DNA of 64,000 nt from Agrococcus lahaulensis DSM 17612 (GCF_000425105.1 NZ_AULD01000006.1:248001-312000); one strand, 5' to 3'. Numbered from the stretch's first letter, positions 43,233 to 52,193 are shown. The notes: a model not told the origin generated them from the sequence alone. Made by a program: numbers and translations.

Positions 43233-46200
43233 CTAGGGCGCGACGGTCTCGCTCGTCGCCGGCTCCTCGGCGGGCGCCGACTGCTCGGGGGCGTCCTCCG
43301 GGGCGATCTCGGGCGCCTCGGTGCCCTCGATCTGCGCCGAGAGGTCGACCGCGCGCTGCACCGCCTCGTTGAGCCGCACCTCCGCCTCGGCGGCGGCGAC
43401 GACGTCGCCCTCCGCGTAGGCGGCCTGGCGCGCCTGGATCGCCGCGACGGCCTCCTGCAGCGCCGTGTCGAGCTGCGCCTGCAGGTCGGCGTCGGGCGCC
43501 TCGGCGCCCGGCTCCGCCGGCTCCTCCGTGCCGGGCTCGACGTCCGAGTCGCCCGCGTCGGCACCCGAGTCGCCGCCGAAGAGCGCGTCGAGCGCCTCGT
43601 CGAGCGTGTCCTCGAAGGCGATGTCGTCGCCGAACGCGACGAGGATCTTCCGCAGCACCGGGAACGACGTCGCGCCCGTCGAGCGCAGGTAGACCGGCTG
43701 CACGTAGAGCAGGCCGCCGCCGACCGGGAGGGTCAGCAGGTTGCCGTTGATCACGTCGGACGCGCCCTGGCGCAGCAGGTTGAGCTCTCGCGAGACCTGG
43801 TCGTCGGTGTCGAAGGTGTTCTGCACCTGGCCGGGGCCCGGGATCGAGCGGTCCTTCGGCAGCATCTGCAGCGTCAGCTGGCCGTAGGTTTCGAGCCGCT
43901 CCCCCGCGGTGCCTCCCGCGTCGGCGTTGACCGACAGGTAGCCGTAGAGCACCTCGCGGCCGTCGCGCGGGATGAACGTCGAGTAGAGCGTGAACGCGGG
44001 GTCCTGCCCGTCGACCGACATCGTCAGGTAGTACGGCGGCTGGGGCGGCGCCTGCGTCTGCGCGCTCGACCACGTCGGGTCGGCGGGCGTCGCCCACTGG
44101 TCGTCGCCCGAGAAGAACGTCGCCGGGTCGGTGACGTGGTAGTCGCCGAGGATGTTGCGCTGCAGCTTGAACAGGTCGGCCGGGTAGCGCACGTGGCTCA
44201 TGAGCTCACCCGACATCTCGCTCATCGGGCGGATGGTGCCCGGGTAGATCTCCTGCCAGGCCTGCAGGATCGGGTCCTCCGTGTCCCACGCGTACAGCGT
44301 GACCGAGCCGTCGTACGCATCCACCACGGCCTTGACCGAGTTGCGCATGTAGTTGATGACGTCGCCCGGCGTGAACCCGGGGTTCGGGTTCGTGGTGTCG
44401 GCGATCGTCTGCGCGACCGAGCGGTGGGATGCGTAGGGGAACGACGACGACGTCGTCATGCCGTCCACGATCCACACGAGCCGCTCGTCGACGACCGCCG
44501 GGTAGCTGTCGGTGTCGAGCGTCAGGTAGGGCGCGACCTCCCCGACCCGCTGGCGCGGGTCGCGGTCGTAGAGGATCTGCGACTCCTCGTTGACCGCGTC
44601 GGAGAGGATGATCTGCTCCGACTGGAACTTGAGCGCGTAGACGAGCCGGTTGAGGAAGCTGTCGAGCTTCGGGCCGCCGTCGCCCGCGAACGTCGTGTTC
44701 GCGTTGCCGCTGCCCTCCTCGGTCGAGCGCGGGTAGTCGAGCTCGAGGTTCGGCGAGCCCTCGGGGCCGCCGACGATCGAGTAGTCGGGCGTCGACTCGC
44801 CGAAGTAGACGCGCGGCTCGTACTCGCCGAGCGCGCCGTCGGTCGGGATGCCCGCCTGCAGGAACACCGGCTGGCCCTCGGGGCCGCGCTGGTTGCCGTA
44901 CGCCGCGACGACGCCGTAGCCGTGCGTGTAGACGATGTGGCGGTTGTACCAGCTGTCCTCGTCGAGCCCGGTGAGGTCGAGCTCGCGCACCGCGATGACC
45001 GTGTCGGTCGTCTGCCCGTCGATCTCGTAGCGGTCGACGTCGAGCTGCTCGGGGAAGCCGTAGTACTGGCGGTACTCCTGCAGGTTCGCGAACGCGTCGG
45101 TGACGAGCGCGGGGTCGATGATGCGGATGTTCGCGGTCGTCTCGGCGTCCTCGCGGAGCGCGCCGGGCTCGGCGTCCGTGCGCGCGTCGGACGGCGTCTC
45201 GACCATCTCGTCGACGCCCCACGCGGCGCGCGTCGCGTCGATGTTGCGCTGGATGTACTCGGCCTCGAGCGTCCGCGCGCTCGGGTCGACCTGGAAGCGC
45301 TGCACGATCGCGGGGTAGGCGACCCCGACGACGAGCGACGACGCGATGAGCAGCGCCGTGCCGACGATCGCGATGCGCCAGCGGCCGATGACCGCGGTGA
45401 CGATGAAGAAGACGGCGACGAGCGCGGCGATGCCCGCCATGATCTGGGCGCCGGGGATCGACGCGTTGACCTCGGTGTAGCCGGCACCCGTCTCGAGGAA
45501 GCCCTGCGCGGGCATCGAGAGCGCGGCGTACTGGCCGAGCCAGATCGAGACGCCGAGCGCGAGCATGTAGAGCGCGCCCGTGACGGCGAGCTGGATGCGC
45601 GCGGAGCGCGAGATGCGGAACTCGCGGCCGGTGACGCGGATCGCGCCGTAGAGGTAGGAGGTCGCGAGCGCCGCGACGAGGCAGATGAACAGCACCGCGA
45701 GCGCGAAGCCGACGATCGACTGGTAGAAGGGCAGCTCGAAGACGTAGAAGCCGATGTCGAAGCCGAACTGCGGGTCGGCCTCGCCGAAGGGCTTGCGGTG
45801 CAGCCACAGCTGCGCCGTCTCCCACTGCGACGCGGAGGCGATGCCGGCGAAGAGGCCGAGCACGGCGGGGGCGGCCCACATGCCCACGCGGCGGAGCGGC
45901 TCGACGAGCTCCTGGTAGCGGTCGAGCTGCGAGCTCAGCTGCGCGTAGACGGGCCGCGAGCGGAAGGCGATCTGCACGCTGAGCGCGAGGGGCACCGCCA
46001 TGCCGAGGAACCCGATGAGGAACATCACGAGCATCGAGAGCCAGCGCGTCTGCAGCACCTGCAGGAAGCCGAGCTGGTCGAACCAGAGGATGTCGGCGTA
46101 GAAGCCGGAGAAGAGCACGAAGGCGCCGAGGATCGCGGCGACCACGATCACGGTGATCAGGAGCGGCGATGGCCTCCTGCCCGTCGGTCCGCTCGGCGCG

Positions 46201-46235
46201 GTCGGCGGCATGGGTCGTTCGGCGTTGACAGACAC
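43233..46235 (-). CDS. UPF0182-family large membrane protein
   Basis: The protein has 1000 residues from GTG 46235. Seven N-terminal transmembrane helices (~20-320) are followed by a large extracytoplasmic domain (~340-900) with family motifs (YIQRNIDATRAAWGVD, WYNRHIVYTHGYG, LDYPRSTEEG) and an acidic, Ala/Glu-rich C-terminus (~880-1000). Function unknown; conserved in actinobacteria and cyanobacteria. GGAG nine bases before GTG 46235 supports this start over the TTG at 46250. It neighbours the PDZ-Lon protease in the same order as M. tuberculosis Rv3193c-Rv3194c. Confidence 0.92.
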   Translation of the reverse strand: MSVNAERPMPPTAPSGPTGRRPSPLLITVIVVAAILGAFVLFSGFYADILWFDQLGFLQVLQTRWLSMLVMFLIGFLGMAVPLALSVQIAFRSRPVYAQLSSQLDRYQELVEPLRRVGMWAAPAVLGLFAGIASASQWETAQLWLHRKPFGEADPQFGFDIGFYVFELPFYQSIVGFALAVLFICLVAALATSYLYGAIRVTGREFRISRSARIQLAVTGALYMLALGVSIWLGQYAALSMPAQGFLETGAGYTEVNASIPGAQIMAGIAALVAVFFIVTAVIGRWRIAIVGTALLIASSLVVGVAYPAIVQRFQVDPSARTLEAEYIQRNIDATRAAWGVDEMVETPSDARTDAEPGALREDAETTANIRIIDPALVTDAFANLQEYRQYYGFPEQLDVDRYEIDGQTTDTVIAVRELDLTGLDEDSWYNRHIVYTHGYGVVAAYGNQRGPEGQPVFLQAGIPTDGALGEYEPRVYFGESTPDYSIVGGPEGSPNLELDYPRSTEEGSGNANTTFAGDGGPKLDSFLNRLVYALKFQSEQIILSDAVNEESQILYDRDPRQRVGEVAPYLTLDTDSYPAVVDERLVWIVDGMTTSSSFPYASHRSVAQTIADTTNPNPGFTPGDVINYMRNSVKAVVDAYDGSVTLYAWDTEDPILQAWQEIYPGTIRPMSEMSGELMSHVRYPADLFKLQRNILGDYHVTDPATFFSGDDQWATPADPTWSSAQTQAPPQPPYYLTMSVDGQDPAFTLYSTFIPRDGREVLYGYLSVNADAGGTAGERLETYGQLTLQMLPKDRSIPGPGQVQNTFDTDDQVSRELNLLRQGASDVINGNLLTLPVGGGLLYVQPVYLRSTGATSFPVLRKILVAFGDDIAFEDTLDEALDALFGGDSGADAGDSDVEPGTEEPAEPGAEAPDADLQAQLDTALQEAVAAIQARQAAYAEGDVVAAAEAEVRLNEAVQRAVDLSAQIEGTEAPEIAPEDAPEQSAPAEEPATSETVAP

Positions 46236-46276
46236 GTCGGGATGCTCCAAGGAAGGGCTCGGCGGGCGGTGCCGCC

Positions 46277-46282
46277 ATGCTA
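46277..46282 (-). promoter_or_regulatory. -10 hexamer before UPF0182 gene
   Basis: TAGCAT on the minus strand, 41 nt before GTG 46235, giving a leader of about 35 nt with the GGAG site. Confidence 0.4.
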
Positions 46283-46339
46283 TCGGCCGCTCCTATGAGC
46301 CAGGCACGGTCGGGGCGGCGCTCCGCGCCCCGCTCGCCG

Positions 46340-47476
46340 TCAGGAGCCGGCGGGCGCCTCGCACGTGGGGAGCGCGCCCGCGTCGCCCTGCTCGGCGACC
46401 GTCTCGATCGCGGTGACCGCCTCGTCGAGGGTCGAGACGGCGAAGACCGTGAGCCCCTCCGGCACGTGGCCGACGACCTCCGCGCAGTTCGCGGCGGGCG
46501 CGAGGAAGTGCGTCGCGCCCGCGTCGACCGCGCCGTGCATCTTCTGCACGATGCCGCCGATCGCGCCCACGTCGCCGAGCGCGGCGATCGTGCCCGTGCC
46601 GGCCCAGCGGGTGCCGGCGGTCATCGCGCCCGGGGTGAGCTCGTCGATGATCCCGAGGGCGAACATCATGCCCGCGCTCGGGCCCCCGACGTTCGGCAGC
46701 TGGATGTCGACCTCGAAGGGGAACGCGAACTCGTGCGCGGGGTAGATGCCGACGATGCGCTGCTCTCCCTCCGTCGCGGGCGTCACCTCGACCGTGAGCG
46801 GCGCGCCGTCGCGCTCGATCTCGAACGTCGACGCGCCCTCATCGGCGGCGATGGATGCGCGGATGGAGTAGACGTCGTAGGCGGTGTCGCCGTTGACCCG
46901 CAGGATCCGGTCGTCCTCCTCGAGGAGGCCCTCGGCGGGCGAGCCCTCGATGACCCCCGCGACGCGCACGTCGCTCTCGACGGGCTCGCCGAGGTGCAGG
47001 AGCGCGGCGGCGACCGCGGCCGACTGCGAGTTGCGCATCTCGATCCGGCCGGCCTCGTTCGCGTCCTCGACCGAGACCGATGGCGGGTACGCGACCTCCA
47101 TCGGGATGATGGCGCGAGACGGGTCGACGTACGCCTTCGCGACGTCGACCCACGTGAGCGGGCGCTCGGGGTTCCCGAGCAGCGAGACCGTGAGCAGCCG
47201 CAGCTCGCCCTCGGTCGGGAAGGTCTCGGCGCCCTCGATCTCGATGAGCTCGCCCGCGTCGGTCGCGCCGAGCGTGTCGAACGTCGGGCCGGGCACCTCG
47301 ACGATGTAGGGCGATGGCACGAAGGCGAGCGAGAGCGACGCGACGCCCGTCACGCCGAGCGCGACCCAGCCGGCGCGGCGCACGCGGCGCGGGCGCACGT
47401 CCGGGAAGCGGGGCTGAGCCCGGTGTTCGCGGACGGCGGATGGCTGGTTGGGCGGATACCCGGCGGGCTCGGACAT
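46340..47476 (-). CDS. YlbL-type PDZ-Lon membrane protease
   Basis: The protein has 378 residues: a basic N-terminus, one transmembrane helix (~35-53, GWVALGVTGVASLSLAFVP), a PDZ domain (~165-245, VAGVIEGSPAEGLLEEDDRILRVNG) and a Lon-like S16 domain with the dyad Ser in VGGPSAGMMFALG and Lys in GIVQKMHGAVDAG. It is a membrane-bound, ATP-independent Lon relative (Rv3194c type). It diverges from the DUF2342 gene with only 20 bp between the start codons. Confidence 0.92.
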   Translation of the reverse strand: MSEPAGYPPNQPSAVREHRAQPRFPDVRPRRVRRAGWVALGVTGVASLSLAFVPSPYIVEVPGPTFDTLGATDAGELIEIEGAETFPTEGELRLLTVSLLGNPERPLTWVDVAKAYVDPSRAIIPMEVAYPPSVSVEDANEAGRIEMRNSQSAAVAAALLHLGEPVESDVRVAGVIEGSPAEGLLEEDDRILRVNGDTAYDVYSIRASIAADEGASTFEIERDGAPLTVEVTPATEGEQRIVGIYPAHEFAFPFEVDIQLPNVGGPSAGMMFALGIIDELTPGAMTAGTRWAGTGTIAALGDVGAIGGIVQKMHGAVDAGATHFLAPAANCAEVVGHVPEGLTVFAVSTLDEAVTAIETVAEQGDAGALPTCEAPAGS

Positions 47477-47484
47477 GCTGGGGC

Positions 47485-47491
47485 TAGCGTA
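47485..47491. promoter_or_regulatory. Overlapping divergent -10 hexamers (PDZ-Lon / DUF2342)
   Basis: The plus strand TAGCGT (47485-47490) ends 6 nt before ATG 47497. The minus strand TACGCT (47491-47486) ends 9 nt before ATG 47476. The two -10 elements share five base pairs, so the two promoters should compete for RNA polymerase. Confidence 0.6.
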
Positions 47492-47496
47492 GTCGC

Positions 47497-48852
47497 ATGC
47501 CTGAGGAGCCCGAGGACCGCCGCCCCGAGGACGAGCTGCGGGAGATGCTCCAGCAGTTCCTCTCCGGCCAGGGGCCCATCGATCCGTCGCGCCTCGCCGG
47601 CGCCGCCGGCATGCCGAGCGACCCGGCCCAGCTGCAAGCCCTCATGGCGCAGCTGCAGGCGGCGCTCGCCCGCACCGACGACGGCATCGACTGGTCGGCC
47701 GCGCAGCGGCAGGCGGCCGCGGTCGTGCAGCGCGACCCCGGCTCGGTGACGACCGCCGAGCGCGACGCGGTGCGGCAGGCCGCCGACCTCGCGGCGCTCT
47801 GGCTGAGCGAGACGACCGAGATCGGCGCCGCCGCGAGCTCGCTCACGCTCCTCTCGCGCCAGCAGTGGGTCGACGCGACGATCCCCGTGTGGCAGGAGAT
47901 GAGCGAGCCGGTCGCGAACAGCATCGCGAACGCGCTCACGAGCGCGATGCAGGAGCACGCGCCCGAGGAGGCGCAGGAGCTGCTCGCGGGTGCCGAGCGC
48001 ATCCTCCGCAACGTCGGCGGCACGATGTTCGCGATGCAGCTCGGCAACGTCGTCGGGCAGCTCGCGAGCGAGACGATCGCGGGCGGCGACTTCGGCTTCC
48101 CGCTGCTCGAGGACACCGCGGCGCTGCTGCCCGTCAACCTGCGCGCCGCCGCCGAGGGGCTCGAGATCCCCGAGGACCAGGTGCGCATCTGGATGGCGGC
48201 GCGCGAGCTCGCCCATGCCCGCCTGTTCCACCACGCGCGCTGGCTGCGGCTGCACGTGCTCTCCTCCGTGCGGGAGTACGCCGAGGGCATCCGCATCGAC
48301 GTCGACCGGCTCGAGGAGCTCGCGGAGTCGTTCGACCCCACCAACCCCGAGGAGCTCCGCGAGGCGCTCGGCAGCGGCGCGCTCATCCCGCCGAAGACAC
48401 CGGAGCAGGTCGAGGCGCTCGCGCGCCTCGAGACGACGATCGCCCTCATCGACGGCTGGGTCGACGCCGTGACCGAGTCCGCGACCGCGAGGCTGCCCAA
48501 GCGCGACGCGATCGCCGAGACGGTGCGCCGGCGGCGCGCGACGGGCGGACCGGCCGAGAAGGCCTTCGGCACCCTCGTGGGCCTCGAGATCCGCCCCCGG
48601 CGCCTCCGCGAGGCGGCGGCGTTCTGGCACGCGGTGACGGATGCGGTGGGCCCGGAGGTGCGCGACTCCCTGTGGGACCAGGCCGACCTCATGCCGGGCT
48701 CGGCCGACATCGACGACCCCTCGCGCGTCATCGCGCGGCTCCGCGGCGTCGGGGAGCTCGACGAGATGGACCTCGCCCTGCAGGAGCTGCTCGACGACGC
48801 CGAGCGGGGCGACGGCGAGGCGGACGAGGGGCCAGCCCCCGCCGCCGGCTGA
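47497..48852 (+). CDS. DUF2342 zinc-dependent metalloprotease-like protein
   Basis: The protein has 451 residues. The N-terminus (~1-90) is acidic and helical. The core has IGAAASSLTLLSRQQWVDATIPVW and the family signature ARELAHARLFHHARWLRLHV (family members usually show HExxH-like HEVAHARLF; here the first position is Arg-Glu-Leu-Ala-His). The C-terminal low-complexity tail is acidic. Rv3195-like by position. The start is set by the leaderless promoter. Protease activity is inferred from family annotation only. Confidence 0.85.
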   Translation: MPEEPEDRRPEDELREMLQQFLSGQGPIDPSRLAGAAGMPSDPAQLQALMAQLQAALARTDDGIDWSAAQRQAAAVVQRDPGSVTTAERDAVRQAADLAALWLSETTEIGAAASSLTLLSRQQWVDATIPVWQEMSEPVANSIANALTSAMQEHAPEEAQELLAGAERILRNVGGTMFAMQLGNVVGQLASETIAGGDFGFPLLEDTAALLPVNLRAAAEGLEIPEDQVRIWMAARELAHARLFHHARWLRLHVLSSVREYAEGIRIDVDRLEELAESFDPTNPEELREALGSGALIPPKTPEQVEALARLETTIALIDGWVDAVTESATARLPKRDAIAETVRRRRATGGPAEKAFGTLVGLEIRPRRLREAAAFWHAVTDAVGPEVRDSLWDQADLMPGSADIDDPSRVIARLRGVGELDEMDLALQELLDDAERGDGEADEGPAPAAG

Positions 48853-48855
48853 GCC

Positions 48856-48888
48856 GCTTCGCGCCGCAGGCGCTGAGCGTGTCGAAGC
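48856..48888. repeat. REP-like hairpin after DUF2342 gene
   Basis: GCTTCG (48856-48861) pairs with CGAAGC (48883-48888), with an inner GCGCC/GGCGC hairpin. The right half (GCTGAGCGTGTCGAAGC) has the look of dispersed intergenic repeats of Microbacteriaceae. It may also terminate transcription. Confidence 0.5.
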
Positions 48889-48950
48889 CGCCTCCACAGC
48901 CTTGTGGAGACTGAGCGACGCCGAGTGCCGCGCTGGCGCACCATGCCGCC

Positions 48951-49667
48951 ATGCTCCGCCTCGACCCGCACCTCGCCGTCTTCCGCAGCGCCCCCGACCG
49001 CGTGACGGTCGGCGGGCAGCAGCCCGTCGCCGAGCTGCCGGCCGACGACGCGACGCTCCGCGGCCTCGCGCTCCTCACGCGCGGGGTCGTGCGCCGCGAG
49101 CTCGAGCACGTGCTCGGCGACGAGCCGGCCGCGGCGCTGCTCGAGGCGCTCGCACCCGCGCTCGACCCGCTGCCGCCCGCCGTCCCGACGCTCGTGCGCG
49201 GACGCATCCCCTTCGCCCTCGAGCTGCATCGCGCGCTCGATCGCGCGGGGCACCGCGCCGGGCCCTCGGCCGGCGACGACCCGCTCGTGCTGCCGGTCTC
49301 GCCGTGGCGGCTGCCCCACCGCGAGCGCGACCGGCTCGTGGAGTCGGGCACCGCGCACCTGCCGGTCACCGTCGGCGACGCGTGGGTGCAGATCGGCCCG
49401 TTCGTGCCCGCGGGCGCGGGCTGCGTCGAGTGCGCGGTCGACGACGAGTCGCTCGTGCCGGCGCACCTCGCGCCGGTGCCGAGCGCGATCGCCGCGGCGC
49501 AAGCGGTCGCGACGGTGCTCGGGGCGCTCCGCCGCCTCGGTGACGACGAGCTCCCCGCGGGCTGGGGCGCGCGGGTGCGCCAGCGCGACGGCGCGGTCAG
49601 CGCGCTCCGGCGCGCGCGGCGGGCCTGCCGGCACCGATCTCCGCGAGGAATCGCGACGGCTGCCTGA
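48951..49667 (+). CDS. Rv3196-like hypothetical protein (cyclodehydratase N-domain-like)
   Basis: The protein has 238 residues. MLRLDPHLAVFRSAPDRVTVGG and the later GPFVPAGAGCVECAVDDES resemble the leader-binding/ThiF-related proteins annotated as 'TOMM precursor leader peptide-binding' in actinobacteria, including the Rv3196 position beside the DUF2342 protease. CxxC (GCVECA) is present. No precursor peptide or cyclodehydratase is nearby, so a RiPP role is not supported. The last 71 bp overlap the convergent uvrD2. Confidence 0.65.
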   Translation: MLRLDPHLAVFRSAPDRVTVGGQQPVAELPADDATLRGLALLTRGVVRRELEHVLGDEPAAALLEALAPALDPLPPAVPTLVRGRIPFALELHRALDRAGHRAGPSAGDDPLVLPVSPWRLPHRERDRLVESGTAHLPVTVGDAWVQIGPFVPAGAGCVECAVDDESLVPAHLAPVPSAIAAAQAVATVLGALRRLGDDELPAGWGARVRQRDGAVSALRRARRACRHRSPRGIATAA

Positions 49668-51303
49668 CCGCGTGACCCGAGCTGCGCGCCCACGTGAGCG
49701 AGAGCGAGCGCTGCGCGCGCGTGATGGCGACGTAGAGCAGCCGCCGCTCCTCGTCGATCTCGGCGAGCGAGGTCGCGTGCGAGATGGGCAGCAGCCCCTC
49801 GGCGAGCCCGCACACGTGCACGTGCTGCCACTCGAGCCCCTTCGCCGCGTGGATCGTCGCGATCGTGACGGCAGCGACGGTGGGCTCGTGCTCGGTCGCC
49901 GCCCGCCGCTGGAGCTCGAGCGCGAAGCCGGGCAGGTCGGTGCCGCCCGTCTCCTCGGCGAGCGTGACGAGCGCGTGCAGCGCATCCCACTGCGCGCGCT
50001 CCTCGCCGTGGCTCGACGGCGGCTCGGCGCGGTAGCCGAGCCCCATGACGATGTCGGTGACGGCCTGGAAGAGCGGCCGCCCGTCGGCGGGGGCGCTGCG
50101 CAGCATGAGCAGCGCCCGCTTGACGACCGGCAGCTCGAAGAAGCGCACGGAGCCCCGCACGGTCGACGAGATGCCCGCCGCGGCGAGCGCTTGCTCGATG
50201 AGCCCCGATTGCGCGTGGAAGCGCGTGAGCACCGCGATCTGGCCCGGATCGGCGCCCTCGGCGACCTGCGCGCGCACCGCCGCGGCGATCGCGGCGGCCT
50301 CCGCGGAGTCGCTCGCGTGCTCCGTGACGCGCGGCTCGACCCCGTGCTCGCCCGAGGCGGCCTCGAGCGTGAGCGCATCGCGTCCGCGCATGAGCCGGTT
50401 CGCGAGGCCGACGATCGCGCCCGTCGAGCGGTAGGAGCGCTCGAGCCGCACGAGCTCCGCGTCGGGGTGCTCGTGCAGGAAGCGCTGCAGCCCCGCGGGA
50501 TCGGCGCCGGCGAACGAGTAGATCGTCTGGCTCGGGTCGCCCACGACGCACACGTCGCGGCGGTCGCCGAGCCAGGCGGCGAGCAGCTGCTGCTGCATGG
50601 GCGAGACGTCCTGGTACTCGTCGACCGTGAAGTGGCGGTAGCGGGAGCGCACCTCGTCGGCGACGACGCTCTCCCGCTCGAGCATGCCGGTCGTGGCGAG
50701 CAGCACGTCCTCGAAGTCGATCTGGCGCCGCTCGTCCTTCACCCGCTCGTACGCCATGTGGAGGTCGATCATGGCCTCGGGGGTGAGACCCGTCGGCAGC
50801 GGGCGCACGCGCGCCTGCACGCCGTAGTCCTCCATCGTCATCGCTTGCGACTTCCGCCACTCGATCTCGCCAGCCGCATCGCGCAGCTGCGCGGTCGGCA
50901 GCCGCAGCCGCAGCTGCGCCGCGGCGTCGGCGAGCGTCGACGCCTTCTGCGGCAGCAGCTGCGGCATGCGCGAGCCCGTCACGCGCGGCCAGAAGTGCGA
51001 CAGCTGCGCGAGCGCCGCGGCATGGAAGGTGCGCGCCTGCACGCCGCCCGCCCCGAGCCGCGCGAGCCGCGTGCGCATCTCCCCGGCCGCCCGGCTCGTG
51101 AACGTGAGCGCGAGCGACGCGTGCTCGGCCTGCGCGCCGGTCGCGACGCCGTAGGCGATGCGGTGGGTGATCGCGCGCGTCTTGCCCGTGCCGGCGCCCG
51201 CGAGGATCGCCACCGGGCCGCCGAGCGTCGTCGCCGCGAGCCGCTGCTGCTCGTCGAGCCCGGCGAGGATGCGCTCGGCGTCGGGTTCCAGCCGGCCGCT
51301 CAC
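49597..51303 (-). CDS. uvrD2: UvrD2-like superfamily 1 helicase lacking HRDC
   Basis: The protein has 568 residues. It has helicase motifs GAGTGKTRAITHR (Walker A), LTFTSRAAGEM, FTVDEYQDVSPMQQ (II), VVGDPSQTIYSFAGAD (III), LERSYRS (IV), TIHAAKGLEWQHV (V) and VAITRAQRSL (VI). It is a 3'-5' DNA helicase/translocase. Mycobacterial UvrD2 is about 700 residues with a C-terminal HRDC domain; this protein ends right after motif VI, so HRDC is absent. GTG 51303 overlaps the nudC stop (GTGA). Confidence 0.9.
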   Translation of the reverse strand: MSGRLEPDAERILAGLDEQQRLAATTLGGPVAILAGAGTGKTRAITHRIAYGVATGAQAEHASLALTFTSRAAGEMRTRLARLGAGGVQARTFHAAALAQLSHFWPRVTGSRMPQLLPQKASTLADAAAQLRLRLPTAQLRDAAGEIEWRKSQAMTMEDYGVQARVRPLPTGLTPEAMIDLHMAYERVKDERRQIDFEDVLLATTGMLERESVVADEVRSRYRHFTVDEYQDVSPMQQQLLAAWLGDRRDVCVVGDPSQTIYSFAGADPAGLQRFLHEHPDAELVRLERSYRSTGAIVGLANRLMRGRDALTLEAASGEHGVEPRVTEHASDSAEAAAIAAAVRAQVAEGADPGQIAVLTRFHAQSGLIEQALAAAGISSTVRGSVRFFELPVVKRALLMLRSAPADGRPLFQAVTDIVMGLGYRAEPPSSHGEERAQWDALHALVTLAEETGGTDLPGFALELQRRAATEHEPTVAAVTIATIHAAKGLEWQHVHVCGLAEGLLPISHATSLAEIDEERRLLYVAITRAQRSLSLTWARSSGHAVRQPSRFLAEIGAGRPAARAGAR

Positions 51304-52193
51304 CGCTCGAGCCACGCGTCGATGATCCAGGCGGCGATCGAGGTCGGCCCGGGCAGCTGCACGGCGCCCGAGCGCAGCTCCTCGCGCGTGAACCAGCGCA
51401 CGTCGAGGATCTCGACCCCGTCGGGCACGATCGCGTCGGGGTCGGCCGCGACGCACTCGAAGCCGATCATGAGGCTCCGCGGGAACGGCCACGGCTGCGA
51501 GCCGAGGTAGCGCACGTCGGCGACCGCGAGGCCCGTCTCCTCGTGCACCTCGCGCACGACCGCCGCCTCGAGGGACTCCCCCGGGTCGACGAAGCCGGCG
51601 ATGAGCGAGTAGCGGCCCTCGGGCCACGCCGCGTTGTGGCCGAGCAGGATGCGCTCGTCGGATGCGTCGTGGATGGCGACGATGACGGCCGGGTCGGTGC
51701 GGGGGAAGTGGGCGCCGCCGCTCGCGTCGCGCCGCACCCAGCCCGACTCCTCGAATCCCGCCGCGGAGCCGTCGACGGGGCTGTGGTGGCTCTCGCGCTG
51801 CCAGACGCCGAGCGCCACGGCCTGCACGAACGCTCCGGCGTCGGCGTCGTCGAGCTCGGCGCCGACCTCCCGGAGCGATCGCCACTGCGCCCCCTCGACC
51901 TCGAACGGCTCCGCCACGAGCAGGCTCAGCACGACGCCGCCCGCACCGCCGTCGGCGGCGGGCGCGCGGCCGAGCCAGCTGAGCGGCACGCGGGGCTCGA
52001 CGTGCCGCGCGGAGGCCGGCAGCTCGTCGGGGCGCAGTCGCACGAGCGCGCCGTCGCGCACGGGAGCGCGGTCGCCCGCGACCGCGATCACGCGCGTCGA
52101 GGGCTGCTCGAGCGCGCGCGCGACGGCATCGGCGGCGATGCGCCCGGCGTGGTCTCGGTCGAGGGCCGATCGGGCGAGCGGGGGAACCTGCAC
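51300..52193 (-). CDS. nudC: NADH pyrophosphatase NudC without zinc-binding cysteines
   Basis: The protein has 297 residues. The Nudix box GFVDPGESLEAAVVREVHEETG and the NudC hallmark SQPWPFP are intact, so NAD(H) or NAD-capped RNA hydrolysis is expected. The segment that normally forms the four-Cys zinc ribbon (QRESHHSPVDGSAAG ... GWVRRDASGGAHFPRTDP) contains no Cys. GTG 52193 has GGAGG four bases upstream; an ATG at 52250 would run into the divergent gene. Coupled to uvrD2. Confidence 0.9.
   Translation of the reverse strand: MQVPPLARSALDRDHAGRIAADAVARALEQPSTRVIAVAGDRAPVRDGALVRLRPDELPASARHVEPRVPLSWLGRAPAADGGAGGVVLSLLVAEPFEVEGAQWRSLREVGAELDDADAGAFVQAVALGVWQRESHHSPVDGSAAGFEESGWVRRDASGGAHFPRTDPAVIVAIHDASDERILLGHNAAWPEGRYSLIAGFVDPGESLEAAVVREVHEETGLAVADVRYLGSQPWPFPRSLMIGFECVAADPDAIVPDGVEILDVRWFTREELRSGAVQLPGPTSIAAWIIDAWLER

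Noticed and set aside
42630-46298. 1222-residue plus-strand open frame antisense to the UPF0182 gene
   Set aside because: It is the antisense shadow of UPF0182, the methyltransferase and tRNA-fMet; it crosses several functional units.
48951-49667. RiPP/TOMM biosynthetic cluster
   Set aside because: Similarity is only to the leader-binding part; no precursor, YcaO, dehydrogenase or exporter genes nearby.
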